DNA of 29,628 nt from Didymodactylos carnosus. Taxonomy: Eukaryota; Rotifera; Eurotatoria; Philodinida; Philodinidae. The notes beneath the pieces were generated by a model. The model did no database searches, had not been told where the DNA came from, and saw only the letters and a list, made by a program, of their open reading frames with translations. Positions 1-10,789 of the stretch are shown here, in pieces. The position numbers were made by a program, and so were the translations under genes. Numbering within the stretch: the stretch's first letter is position 1; every line of letters starts with the position of its first letter. The stretch lies in assembly GCA_905250885.1 (NCBI GenBank), contig CAJNOQ010001652.1:1-29628 (forward strand), given 5' to 3'.

Positions 1-118
1 GTTACATATTCGTTCTTGTGATATAAATGAAGTGCGCCCATCTGGGCAAAATAATACGAAGCAAAAATGAGAAAAATTTTTTGGAAAAAAAACATCTGTT
101 TGGTCGTTTGAAAAAAAA
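1..118. repeat. Left arm of a perfect long-distance inverted repeat
   Basis: Bases 1-118 are identical to the reverse complement of 10672-10789. Identity stops at about base 118, in a run of A. Because base 1 is the window edge, the repeat may extend further left and its outer end cannot be seen. It contains a small palindrome (GCCCATCTGGGC). No coding sense was found; the AT-rich frame through it is a shadow. It could be a terminal repeat of a large element or two copies of a dispersed repeat. Confidence 0.9.
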
Positions 119-1158
119 TCTGTACAAAAACTTTATCTTTACAGAAGAATAGGTATCGTTGAAAAAGGTAAAATCAACTGAATTGATCGGATGAGAGCAT
201 AATTTCTCAAACAATTACCTTTCATTAATTGAATCATTTTGATGTTGAGAATCGGGACTATCCATCTGCATATCTAAAATAAACAAAACATTCCAATTTT
301 CTTTTCATTTTCTTACTACTAAATGAAGTGTTCAAATACGAAGTGGATCATCATGTTTTCGATGATATCCTGTTTTATTATCAAACAGTTTATTCTTTAT
401 CGGTGATAATGAAACCATTTTATATCATTTATCATTATTTCGTGTTCTACTAAGGACTCCACTTTTATTACTTTTCTTCCTTCTATTTATCTCCTTTTAT
501 TAACGTTTTGTTCTTGTATTAACAAAGCAATTATTTTTAACAGCTCTATCGTTATCAACATCTGTCAGGTGTTTTTCTACTACTACGCCTTGAGTTCTAT
601 ATTCTTTAAAATGCATCTTCCTTGTCAGTATCTAGATGGTTAAGTCAAGAGTTTAATATACTTAGTTCTTTAGTATAATTCACATTTTATCCCTCAATGA
701 TACACTCAAGTGTAGTGACAATGTTCTCAGAGTGCGTGCATTCTTTAGACAAATGTTTTTTACACAAGGATGATCCCCGCAAGAGTCTCACTATTAAACC
801 TTTATTATAGACAAATCAAAATAATGTGCCGATTTATATACACAAAGTCAAATAATGAAATATTATTGTTCATATATGCAAGTGCGGCATACCGTTTATA
901 GTTTACTTAGTTCAGTAATTGATTAAATGTTGAGGGTAATTCTCAACCTTTTCAGTAAACTGCTAATTTGTCTACTGACGTAAAAATCATAAATACTAAT
1001 AAAACTTGTTGATGTCTTGAGGATGCGCAAACCATTTAATCAATAAACGAAGAGAGAGACGCAGAGAGAGAGAGAAATAACTATTTGAAAACAAATTTCT
1101 TATCTTCGACTATTCATCTTCACTATTTAAGTCTTTAATATTTATCTGTAATTTGTAT
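119..1158. other. Gene-poor stretch downstream of the CDK12/13 gene
   Basis: AT-rich DNA with no convincing long reading frame on either strand. It holds a candidate last exon of the CDK12/13 gene (215-273, minus) and a short GA-rich run near 1050-1075. If the last exon is real, most of this stretch is an ~890-bp intron. Nothing else is recognised. Confidence 0.6.
215..273 (-). CDS. Candidate alternative last exon of the CDK12/13 gene
   Basis: On the minus strand a good acceptor (TTTGTTTATTTTAG) is followed by 59 bp that end in a TAA stop at 215-217. Exon 9 of the kinase gene contains an in-frame donor (ACAG|GTATAT, intron beginning at 1166) four codons before its own stop. Joining the two keeps the frame and replaces the last residues (GI) with an acidic, polar tail (DMQMDSPDSQHQNDSINER). 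The intron would be 893 bp, longer than the others here. Evidence is phase and splice signals only, so this is a candidate; the simpler ending is the TAA at 1159-1161. Confidence 0.35.
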
Positions 1159-4100
1159 TTATATACCTGTAACAGTACGATTATATCGTTCATATTCCAA
1201 TACTTCTCGTTCTTTAAAATGTGTTTCAATTTGTTGTTCTGTCCATCCACGTCGACGTAATCGTTTATGTTCTTTACTCCACATTTCATGACAGTCTTGA
1301 GTTACTGGCAATCTATTAAAAAAAATAAAACCAAATAAATCCTTAAGTGAGGAATTCCTCTTTCTATAACAAATATCACGTAAAATCTGTCGAAATATCT
1401 CTGTTCGCATTTTGTATCCAGTTTAAATATAACTAATAATATACTCACGGTGGTGGTCGAACGTTGTCTGGTGTAATATCTTTTAGCCATGTTGATAAGA
1501 GGGCATCCGATGCACTTATTCGTTTACTCGGATCTAATTCAAGCATTCGATCAAATAAATCAAGTGCTGATTCCGGAATACTGTATTAAATAAAAAAGCA
1601 TTCAGAAAAAATAATAATGCCATTTAACAGCATAACTCAGTACGTACGTTACAAATTCTTCACGTAAACGTCTTCTATATGTTTTTCGTTGTTTTAATGT
1701 TTGAAATAATGGTAAATGGATAACATCAGGCCATACAGCTGGCGTCGGAGAACCACATAATCTTGAGATTAACTCTAACTGTTCTTCTTCACGTTGAGCT
1801 TGAAATATTGGACGACGATGAAACAATTCGCCTAATATACAACTGGAAACAGAAGAAAACTGCTTTAAACTGCTTTTTCAAGAGACGTTGTACATTTGAT
1901 ACAAAGCCTCTTTTATTCTCTTTTGAGTTCTAGCGATAGATCCTTTTTCATTCTGAAACAGATCTACCATGAAAAACTGCTCGATCCTATATTTTTATCG
2001 TTTTTCAACTTACCCACAACTCCAAATATCAATAGCTGGTCCATATCTTTCTTCTCCTAATAATAATTCTGGTGGCCGATACCATAGTGTTATGACTTTA
2101 TTTGTATATGGTCTTTCTTTATCATCAGCATTATATAATCGAGCTAGCCCGAAATCAGCTAATTTAATTTTTCCTCTATTATTTAATAGAATATTTGAAC
2201 ATTTAATATCGCGATGTAAAAAATTTCGTTGATGGCAATAAGATAGACCAGACATTAATTGTTTCATAAACGATGCAATATGATCTAAATCTAAATCAAT
2301 GAGACCACTATCTAATATACCAAATAAATCATGATCACAATATTCAAATACTAAATAAAATGATGTATCATTTCGAATATCTGATATTGTACGTGCATCC
2401 ATAACTAATTCTTTTAAATTAACAATATTTTCATGTGTTAACTGGCGTAATATTTGAATTTCACGAACAGCTGTTATTGGAAAACCTTCTTTTTCATTTT
2501 CTAAACGAACTTTCTTTAATGCACACAATTCACCTAAAATGAACAAAAAACACATAATTTTTCATCAGATCTTACTTTTACGACAAGGACTCAATTTATT
2601 TGAGCTATTTCTATATTCTTTCAAAATTAGAGCTATTCGATTAACGCGTTGATGATTAATTTAAAAGATTTTCGTATTAGAAGTAGGCTCATAAAAATAT
2701 CGATCAAGTTTTAATTAGACAAAATGTATAGCAAGATTTGCTGAAGATCAAAAATCGAGCAACAAAATCTCTGTTCAACTCAGGAAGAGAAATTCTCAAG
2801 TAAAATAGAGGTCAGACACTATTATTTCACACAAAAATCCATGTTTTATCGTTCTATAAAAAACCCTTTTCCACGGACTAAATCCTCCTCTTCGCTCACC
2901 TTTCGCTACGATACGGAACTAAAACTTTCTTACGCGCGATTCCTATCCCTCGCTTAACCGTACTTACCGGTTTGTTTATCTCTCGCTTTAAATACTTCGC
3001 CATATGTTCCTTCACCAATTTTGGCTAATATTTCGTACATATCAACATTACGATCCCCCCACTGGTCTTTCCGCATCTCTTCACGACGTTGCAGAATTCT
3101 AAAAACAAATCACTGATATAAACGTAAGGGTCGCTAGATTTAAAGCAGAAGACAAGTATGTCAGTCCACATGAAAAATCTAAACACTAATTTATCAGTTT
3201 TTTCTTCTTTACATTCTTCCATTAGCTTCTCTACTTTTTGTCTGAAAATTCCGCAAAAGCTTACCGAGGTCTACGTGTAGTACGATCGATATTTGGTGTT
3301 GTCTTAATTGATGCTGTTAATGGTGGATTTCCAGGCCAATTTGATTGATTCATAGGTGAAAATGGTGGCGAAGAATTTTCCGGACTGGGTGGTGATAATG
3401 AATCAGTTGTTGTATTTAAATTATAATCGGGAGGCATTGGTAATCGTGTCAAATTTGTTTGTCCACTTGAACGAGATGACGAAGAAGAATTTTGATTCTT
3501 ACGTTGTTGACTCGACAAAGTACTAAAGGAAATGTTGAACAATAACCTTTTTTATAAATTACAATAGCCTTTTCAATAAATTTTTTTTGAAAACAAGTTA
3601 AATATATATTTACTCTGTTGATGAGCGATTGTTAGCATTCTTCTCTACTGATGGTAATGGTAAACTTAAAAGACCGGAAGATGACAATCGTTGTTTATGG
3701 TTTTTCTAAAGAAAATAAATTGTATTATTAAATACAATAACTTGATCGAACTACCATGTAAAACAAAACGAATAGTCATTATACACTATCACTAGTAATT
3801 TTTTTCTAACGAAACTTTGTATGGTACTTAAAACCAGTTATATAATGCAAATATAGGTGATAAAATCCTCCAAAAAAGTTTCCGTACATTTTCTGATATT
3901 CATCTTCACTGTTTCAACGTTAATCGCTACTTCTAAACATGTTAAACATAAGTAAAACTTACTTTCAACGACTCATCATTTAAAATCTGATTTGTATTGT
4001 CCATTTTAGTCGAATTAATATAAGTTTGCTGTTGTTCAAATGTTGGTGATCGAATAAATGAATTACTTGTGTGAAGTTGTTTATCTGTATTTGAATTTAT

Positions 4101-5420
4101 TCTTTGTTGTTTTGATCCTGTAACATTTATTTGTGGATCACTTTCGTCACTGATAACTTCTGTTGTACTTTTAATTGATTGTAACAATGTCATTGACGAC
4201 GCATTGATTGTGTTAGCTGACGTTGTTGATTTACGATTACTTGCTGATGATGTTGTTTTATTTCTAATTTTTTGTAATTCAGAACCAAGTGTGGCATTAG
4301 AAGTAAATGACGTTTTTTCAGTGTTCGTATTATGACTAGTGGCACCACTATTTCCACTTCCCCCATTTGTCTCATTTCCATTCGAAGATCCATCAGACGA
4401 AGCTGACCCATGACGATAAGAATATTTTGAACGATCTTTATCTTTATGTTGGTGATTTTTACTAGAACGATGTTGACTATGATGCGAAGAAGAAAAATAA
4501 TGATAACGATGACTTGATGAGGAGCTTGTTTGAACTGGACTACTGTGTTTTTTCTTTTTAGATGAACGTTTTGAGGGACTACTCGAGGTGGTACGATAAC
4601 GATAATTATCACTGGATATACCTTTAAACAAAAATAAATAAAGAAAGTTAATGACAGATAATAATCGCCGATATTTTATTAGGACAGAAAATGCAACAAT
4701 GCCAGAAAAAACTTGTTTAGTAGTACACTTTTTTTCTAGAATGAAAACTATTTGACAATAAATCAGTATAATCAATCCATAGTTTTCAACGAGTAAATCC
4801 TTCATTTGTTGTCTAACTGTATAAGATTAAAAGAATGTTCTCTATGTTTTCTTATTCCGTCGAACTATTCAATCATTATTTAGACACTATCTAGTCAATT
4901 CTAACTATAATTCAGTGAAAAACTTGTATAAACTTTCAGGCAGTCACTTAGCTGTTGTTTGACTCTTACCTTCCGATATTTTCCTTTTTGTTGGTTTTTT
5001 TGACGGTGCCACCGGCGATTGTGAATCAACTAATCTTTCATCATTATTATGTTTTTTTCTGACGTGTCTCGACGATGATGATGAATGTCTATCATATTCG
5101 CGATTTTTACTTTTATCACTACGATGTGACTTTTTACTTTTTTTATGTTTTTTGGACACAGATCCATTATTATCATTTCTTTGTTGTTGAGGTGACGTTA
5201 AAGATGAACTATGAATATCCGGTGATGGAGTGGAATAATATTGCTGACAATAGGCATCGGATGCTTGAGACGGCAATGGCCGAGTGTGATGTGTGTGATG
5301 ATGATTGTAATCGCTATTATCATGTGCATTATTGTTATATTGTGTATTTTGAGTATAACGAGATGCATGATAGTCCGGATATTGATCACGACGAGACATC
5401 GTTGATGTTTTAATCGTCAT
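1159..5420 (-). CDS. CDK12: CDK12/CDK13-type cyclin-dependent kinase (nine exons)
   Basis: Exons on the minus strand: 5420-4970, 4621-3963, 3705-3614, 3522-3265, 3098-2968, 2533-2014, 1842-1648, 1580-1449, 1312-1159. Every junction is GT-AG and in phase, giving 863 aa. Residues 1 to about 480 are a low-complexity tail rich in Ser, Asn, His and Lys. The kinase domain shows GEGTYGEV (515-522), ALKK (535-538), the cyclin-binding helix PITAVRE (549-555), HRDIKCSN (637-644), DFG (657-659) and a T-loop Thr near 674. PITAxRE and the block after the domain ([11 protein letters not shown]) are marks of the CDK12/13 family, which with cyclin K phosphorylates the RNA polymerase II C-terminal domain during elongation; the nuclear role is inferred from the family. 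The C-terminal tail is much shorter than in vertebrate CDK12. A second Met (codon 8) is an alternative start. The CDK12 versus CDK13 name is by family only. Confidence 0.93.
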
Positions 5421-7680
5421 ATAGTAAAAGACAAAAAGTTCAATAAATATTCAAGAGAATTTTTTAAATAAGCATAATGGCATTGTTTACATCTATAATT
5501 TAGATATGAATGAAATTCAAAAAGAAAAACAGATCTTCATCCAAAACCAATTTAATGTTTAAAAAAGAAGACATTTATCGTCACCTACAAAGAAAAAGAC
5601 AATAAACAAACAATAAACAAAATAAATACGTCATGATATTGATATAGACCTCATCTCTAAATGTCATTGGAAAAATATTAAGCGAATGCAATTATTTAAT
5701 ATCGGTTGCGACATCTGCGAGTGATCTTTTAGAGGATACCATCGACTCCAAATCTTTAATCCGTTCTTTTGTTGTAATTTGTACTATCGCAGTCACAAAT
5801 TTAGAGATGGTGCTATTGGACATTCTCGCATAACTGTACTCTGAGTCATCCAATTTTTAATTCAGCCATCTGCTCTTCTTCGAGAACATCATGTGCCTTT
5901 GTTTTCGTATGTTTCATTCTCTCTTGTTTTCTTTCTCTTTCACGATACGAATACTTTGTTTATGCTCGAATATATTTTATATGGCATTTTTCTGTCTGGC
6001 ACGGAGTAGTGGCTGCATCAAGATATTTCTAGAGGGTGGACGCTTCGAAATTTTGGGAAGTTGTTAGAGCTAGTGTGATGCAAAAAAATGCTTAGAGCGG
6101 GGAAAGGTTAAAACTATTTAAGGGTTGGGTGGGCTAAGAAACGGTGCCGCCACTAGTGCGAAGATAGAACTAGAGAATCTAACAGGGATTATACTATCGA
6201 TCTAAACATTCTTTGCTAATATAAGATTTTTAGTTCGATTTTTACTTACCAAAGAGTACAACTTTTTTTGAGAAAATTAGAAATATTTTTATTTAAAATG
6301 ATTTTAAATGCGTAAACTCTTCAGCAACAACACAGTTTGATAACGTTACGCTCGTCTAATGAATCTTGAGCTTGATGCGTTAATATCAGAGCCTGAAGCC
6401 TTTTTCGCTGCTTTAGTCCTTGACTGTAGTTGGAGTATCAGCAAACTATTTTAAAGGGTTATCATCTCTCACTTTGTTTTTACTTAAACTTAGTTTAGAA
6501 CGATTTTATTAAGTTTTCTATTCGTAAAACTATAGATGTTTTTTGACTCTTTTTGTTGCTGGTATTTTTAACACCATTACTAGTGAAAGTGGACTAAGAA
6601 AGGGTTTAACCCATGTCCTTTATTTCCTTTTTTTCTCATATTTATTGTTGTTTTGGGTGGGACTCTGCCTCTATTTCCCTGTATAGGTTCTAGTTCTTGT
6701 TTCGTTTATTGAATTGTACTTTATTCTATTTCTGTCAGTCCTCATACACATCTCTCGCACACACATTCTGTGTTATTGCTGTAAAGTCGTTTGTGCAAAT
6801 GAATGACGGTTTCTTTTCTTCTTATATTCTGTGTGCGTTAGTTGATAATAAAATGACGCGCAACTCATATATTTGTCTTTCTATTTATGTTTCTCTCTTG
6901 TTCTGTATATCTTTCTTTATAGTGTGTTCGTTGCTACAGTCTGCATTTACAATCCTCCATCTCTACTCAATGACGACAAACGTTACTTCTTATTCATGTT
7001 AGAGATGGAAGAAATGTTTTTTTTTTCTTCTATCAGTACTTTTTTCTCGAGGAAGGCTCGTTTTTTTTTCTTCCTTTTACAAGTATCGCGCAGTATTTAA
7101 ATTTTATCGTACTAAAAACGGAACGACAAAAATGCCGGTTTATTTTTTCATAATATTATTTCGAACTGACTGACTTGTTTAAAAAGAAAAATTTCATTTG
7201 TTTTATTTTATCCTATTTTGCGGGAAAAAGTTCTGAGTTATTAGAATTATTGTATAGGATGAATAATAATAATATTGCAATATTATTCATTCCTCCAGTC
7301 CCTTATATCTGTAGAAGTTCATGGAACTATCACTCAATTCCTTAGTTGCCCGGTTTGAAGAAACTCCCTTGTCAAAAGTAAGGGATCTTTTCATCCAGTA
7401 GGAAGAAAGAAGGAGGATGCTGATAACAGACAGAGCACTCGGAAAAGAGTAGGGTAAAACTTTTATTAAGCAAAACAGGAGGATGAAAGAATGCTAAAAG
7501 GCGACATCTAGGAACGGTCCTGTTGCCTGAAAATTTTTCTATCATATCAAATGATAAGAGCTGTTCGGATGTTAGTTTTGTAGCCAACATAGCAAACTAC
7601 CTCTAAGAAACTGTGTTTCATCACTAAAAAAACAGCGGACTCTTGAAAACGTTCTTTCTTTGCACCAGGGGTGCTTGGAG
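5421..7680. other. Upstream region of the CDK12/13 gene without a recognisable gene
   Basis: About 2.2 kb with no supported coding region. Open frames at 6697-7100 (plus) and 7372-7680 (minus) are T-rich or overlap in several frames and resemble no protein I know. The stretch presumably holds the promoter and 5' leader of the CDK12/13 gene, but no element can be placed. A perfect 20-bp palindrome lies at 7268-7287 (AATAATATTG/CAATATTATT). Confidence 0.5.
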
Positions 7681-7887
7681 CAGAGATGTAACCGCTCCAG
7701 AATTCTTCGAATGGGAACGGTACTATTTTGAAAATTCTCTACCGAAACGAACCGTCCGGCTAAATTTTCCATTTTTTCATAGTGGAAGACTAATTTTATT
7801 CAAGAAAAAGCTCAAAATGATACTGGTTAAAACCTTTTTTTAGAGCGGTCGTTCTACCAGGACTGGCTGTTACCGGTTACAACTCTG
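7681..7887. mobile_element. Short hAT-like MITE, decayed
   Basis: A 207-bp segment begins CAGAGATGTAACCG and ends with the inverted counterpart CGGTTACAACTCTG. Termini of the CAGAG type are typical of hAT transposons. The 8-bp flanks (GCTTGGAG and ATTCGGAG) match at 5 of 8 positions, as an old 8-bp target-site duplication would. No transposase is encoded, so it would be non-autonomous. Confidence 0.55.
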
Positions 7888-8019
7888 ATTCGGAGTGTAA
7901 TAGTACGATTCTTCAGATGAAAACTGAGATGGACACTTCTAAAGGTTTTTACAATTATTATAAAGGAAAAGAGGTATCTGTAAAGTAAATTAGAACGAGA
8001 GCGATGAAGTATGAGATCC
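7888..8019. other. Spacer between two repeat elements
   Basis: Short AT-rich spacer between the hAT-like MITE and the next inverted-repeat element; nothing recognised. Confidence 0.4.
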
Positions 8020-9012
8020 GTAGTAAAACTTCTTGTGTCTAAGATTATAGGTTAAGAAATGTCATAAGATCTTGGAAAAAACACTAGAAAGTCAAGATTC
8101 TGCATTCTTGAATCTTTCACTCGAGATCTCTGCTAAGATCTTATGAATAGAAATTTCAAAATCTTGCGTGAAAAATTTTCTTTACATTTTGTTCTCATGT
8201 ATGACAGTTATAACCATCAGGTATACGTCCATGCATAATCATAGGCCCTTCGTTAAATAACTATCTTCAAGAAGGGAAAACATTCGAAGTTATTATAAGC
8301 AGAAAATATTCGCAGTTATATTTAAACAGCCCTACAAAAAAACACTTTATCGGCACTGGTTATGCACGGATGCGCACCGATGCTGAATAATTTTTTTCTG
8401 GGCACCAATGCGCACCAGTGCCGAAGTTTTGTTTTCAATCACTATTTTGTTTTGTCAACTTCTGCTTATATGAACACCTCAGTCTACTTCTAATATTTCG
8501 AATGTCTTTCTGACTTCATCTTTTTCTTCTCATGAGAGAAGTACCGAGGCAATGCCGCATGGTTTTGGCATGTCAATGTGGTACTGATTAGTGCCGCACT
8601 CTAATACAAAATTCAATATAAACAACCGTAATTAAACTGATTAAATAAATCCCAGTGAGGCACTGATTTTTACCAGTGCGGCACTTTTTGGGCAGAAATA
8701 TATCGGCACTTGCTGGGTACGGGTGCGCATCAGTGCCAGCCAGTGCTCGTGACCGATGGCATGCCATGCGCACTGGCAGTGCTGCACTGAAATGTTTTTT
8801 TTATAGGAAAGAGTGTAAAATGAAACGATGATTGAAGATTTTGGATACAAGACCTAAGTACCCAAAATCTTGTTACAAGAAGTCAAGTAATTTCAAGACA
8901 TTCAAGATCGCGGGTTCTTGAAACTTCTATAACTTCTTATATTTTCTCAGCAAGATCTTACTAAAAAATCCAAGAAGTCATGATCTTGACTCAAAAAGTT
9001 TTATACTACGTA
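8020..9012. mobile_element. Degenerate ~1-kb inverted-repeat element
   Basis: Roughly 150 bp at 8020-8170 resemble the reverse complement of 8850-9012: blocks such as AAACTTCTTGTGTC, TAAGATCTTG and CATTCTTGAATCTTT recur in the same order with mismatches. The interior holds GC-richer inverted and direct copies of GGCACTGG/CCAGTGCC near 8350-8425 and 8655-8790. No transposase frame is seen. It is most simply a non-autonomous, old DNA element; the family is not identified. Boundaries are approximate. Confidence 0.5.
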
Positions 9013-9145
9013 GTATGAGTTGTTATAAGATTTGATCACTATTGGTAACTTATGGTATTTATCATCTGTTTATATCGTTCGATCAACTAATGGGTAAACT
9101 TTTCAAACAAATTATCGCAGCCGAGTAACATGAGATCATTTCTTA

Positions 9146-9200
9146 TTTTATTCGCGATACTTCGACCTTAACTGGTCATTATCAATTAAAAAATAAACTG
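9146..9200 (-). ncRNA. Hammerhead-ribozyme-like motif, left repeat (degenerate)
   Basis: Read on the minus strand: a core-like TTGATAAT, a hairpin GACC-AGTTAA-GGTC (stem II, 9177-9164), then GAAG and TATC, then GCGAA. It is the inverted copy of the motif at 10163-10218, with GAAA changed to GAAG and poorer stem I pairing. Hammerhead ribozymes are known in Penelope-like terminal repeats. The core departs from CUGAUGA, so self-cleavage is unlikely. Confidence 0.45.
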
Positions 9201-9245
9201 TGAAAGACGTAAGAATTTTTATTTAAAAGACACAAGATAAAAACA

Positions 9246-9822
9246 TTTCATGATAAAAACAGCTACATTTATGGTAAACGGGTACAGCATTTGACAAAAC
9301 AGTATTTTCCACAAATAGAAACCAGAAGTGTTTACACAACTGAAAATAAAATTGGACGAGAATTTAAGATTAAAGACTCTATTCCACACAATTTACAATC
9401 TCAGGTTGTCTACGGTACTACATGCAATTCTTGTTCAGATCCATTTATTGGGAAGACGTTTCGTCATTTCCAAACACGCTGTCAAGAACATCTGAATGAT
9501 ATTAAACAAGCAAAATTATCTAATGTACCAAAAATAACATCTTCGGTAACATCATCGATTGGTAAAGTCATAAAACCAAGTGACACAAAAAAACCAACAG
9601 TATTAAATGAAAATAGGAAAGCGGATGTAATTTATTCAGGATCTATGACACGCTCAATATCAAAAAGATTTACGTCAATTAGTTCATTAATAGACATCTG
9701 CTCAACATTATGCTACTCAACGTTCGTCCCGAAGTCAGTCAACATTTCGTGAAAAAAGGACATGAAATTGGTAAGAATAATTTTAAAATTTTATTGAAAG
9801 AAAACACAAATATAAATTCTTA
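9246..9822 (+). pseudogene. Penelope-like GIY-YIG endonuclease remnant
   Basis: An open frame runs from about 9246, before any start codon, to 9752. The stretch YIYGKRVQHLTKQYFPQ precedes an IGREFKIKDSIP block and then QVVYGTTCNSC, FIGKTFRHFQTR and EHLNDI. This is the order of the Penelope-like endonuclease: a linker, the GIY-like strand, a CxxC pair, the YIG-like strand with its following Arg, and the EH pair. The domain nicks DNA for target-primed reverse transcription. The remaining part (SQHFVKKGHEI, then NFKILLKENT) lies in another frame at about 9693-9822, after ~70 unrelated codons, so the copy carries a frameshift or insertion. YIG has become FIG. No reverse transcriptase is attached. 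Confidence 0.72.
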
Positions 9823-10162
9823 ATTAAGGAATTGATAGTAATTAGAGCTACAAAACCGATCCTAAATGGTACCGATCGATCTATTCCGCTATATGTATCA
9901 TGTAAAGAAATTAACTTTATCCTTAAGTATTACGGGACCGCCACTTTCCGGATAAAAGGAAAGAAAAATAAAGAGTCGGAAAATATATAAAATATGTATT
10001 CATTCATGTGTTCCCCATTCTCTCCAATGTACAACTTTCTATTTTGTATTTACTGAACTCAGCCGATGACTTATCGAATGGAGAAATAGCATTAAAAAGT
10101 ATGAACAGTTATAATTCAGTTTTTCTTGTGCCTTTTACATAAAAACTGTTACATCTTTCACA

Positions 10163-10218
10163 GTTTATTTTTTACTTGATAATGACCGGTTAAGGTCGAA
10201 ATATCGTAAATAAAATAA
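10163..10218 (+). ncRNA. Hammerhead-ribozyme-like motif, right repeat (degenerate)
   Basis: In order: stem I strand TTTAC (10171-10175), core-like TTGATAAT, stem II GACC-GGTTAA-GGTC (10184-10197), GAAA (10198-10201), TATC (10202-10205), and stem I partner GTAAA (10206-10210). The tiny stem III and the strand order are those of the minimal type I hammerheads known from Penelope-like terminal repeats. The canonical core CUGAUGA is altered (C to T, G to A, one extra base), so it looks like a relic. Confidence 0.5.
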
Positions 10219-10244
10219 GAAATGATCTCATGTTACTCAGTTGC

Positions 10245-10671
10245 TATGATTCTCAAAATTTGCTTATATTGTACTATTAAAGAATATTTCATTCTGCCAA
10301 TCTTACAAATTTATTGGTTTTTCTTTGTGTACACGCAAGAATGTCTTATACTTGGGTGCTTACTTCTATTAGAAGTATGAAACAGAACTCTCGTAAGAGC
10401 TTTAAAAAAATGGAAATTGGAAATTTTCGCGTCATTACAATCAAAAAGTGGGCTGAAATTGTAAAGGATTGTACATAAGAAAATTATCGTTATTATAAAT
10501 CTACATCATTTTTAGACTTTTGTGGAGTTTTTAAAATAAATCGCGTTACTATAACACACATAGCTTAGAAGAAGGGGAAAACAATTTCGTGTCGATCGAG
10601 CGGTGTGGAACAGTTCCTCACCTCTGCTTTCTGAAATTATTCATTTTTTCCTTTAATAAGTTTTCTTTCAA
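10245..10671. other. Spacer without a gene
   Basis: AT-rich sequence between the Penelope-like fragment and the second arm of the long-distance inverted repeat. No open frame, hairpin or repeat of note was seen. Confidence 0.5.
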
Positions 10672-10789
10672 ATTTTTTTCAAACGACCAAACAGATGTTT
10701 TTTTTCCAAAAAATTTTTCTCATTTTTGCTTCGTATTATTTTGCCCAGATGGGCGCACTTCATTTATATCACAAGAACGAATATGTAAC
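10672..10789. repeat. Right arm of the perfect long-distance inverted repeat
   Basis: Reverse complement of bases 1-118 with no mismatch found by eye, including its homopolymer runs. The inner end of identity is at about 10672, and the outer end at 10789 is set only by the window edge of the other arm. Perfect identity over 118 bp in AT-rich DNA suggests a recent duplication or insertion, or gene conversion between the arms. Confidence 0.9.

Larger units (their letters stand above)
9117..10244 (+). mobile_element. 5'-truncated Penelope-like element flanked by inverted terminal repeats
   Basis: The segment consists of an inverted repeat pair, 9117-9241 and 10121-10244 (about 125 bp each, visibly diverged), around ~880 bp that holds the endonuclease end of a Penelope-like retroelement. 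Penelope-like elements are known to carry long terminal repeats that may be direct or inverted, and to be 5'-truncated. No reverse transcriptase is present: coding similarity begins right after the left repeat at about 9246. Each repeat also holds a hammerhead-like fold. This copy is dead. Confidence 0.75.

Noticed and set aside
2-214. Minus-strand open frame of 70 codons, and its mirror at 10589-10801
   Set aside because: Both are translations of the same inverted repeat in AT-rich, Phe-rich frames; no domain, and the frames differ between the arms.
6697-7100. Two overlapping plus-strand frames with hydrophobic translations
   Set aside because: T-rich DNA gives Phe/Leu/Ser-rich chance frames; no splice structure or family resemblance.
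7372-7843. Frames on both strands around 7372-7843
   Set aside because: They overlap each other and cross the boundary of the hAT-like MITE; no recognisable protein.
8588-8850. Minus-strand frames in the GGCACTGG-rich region
   Set aside because: Overlapping frames of a repeat-rich core; composition is explained by the repeats.
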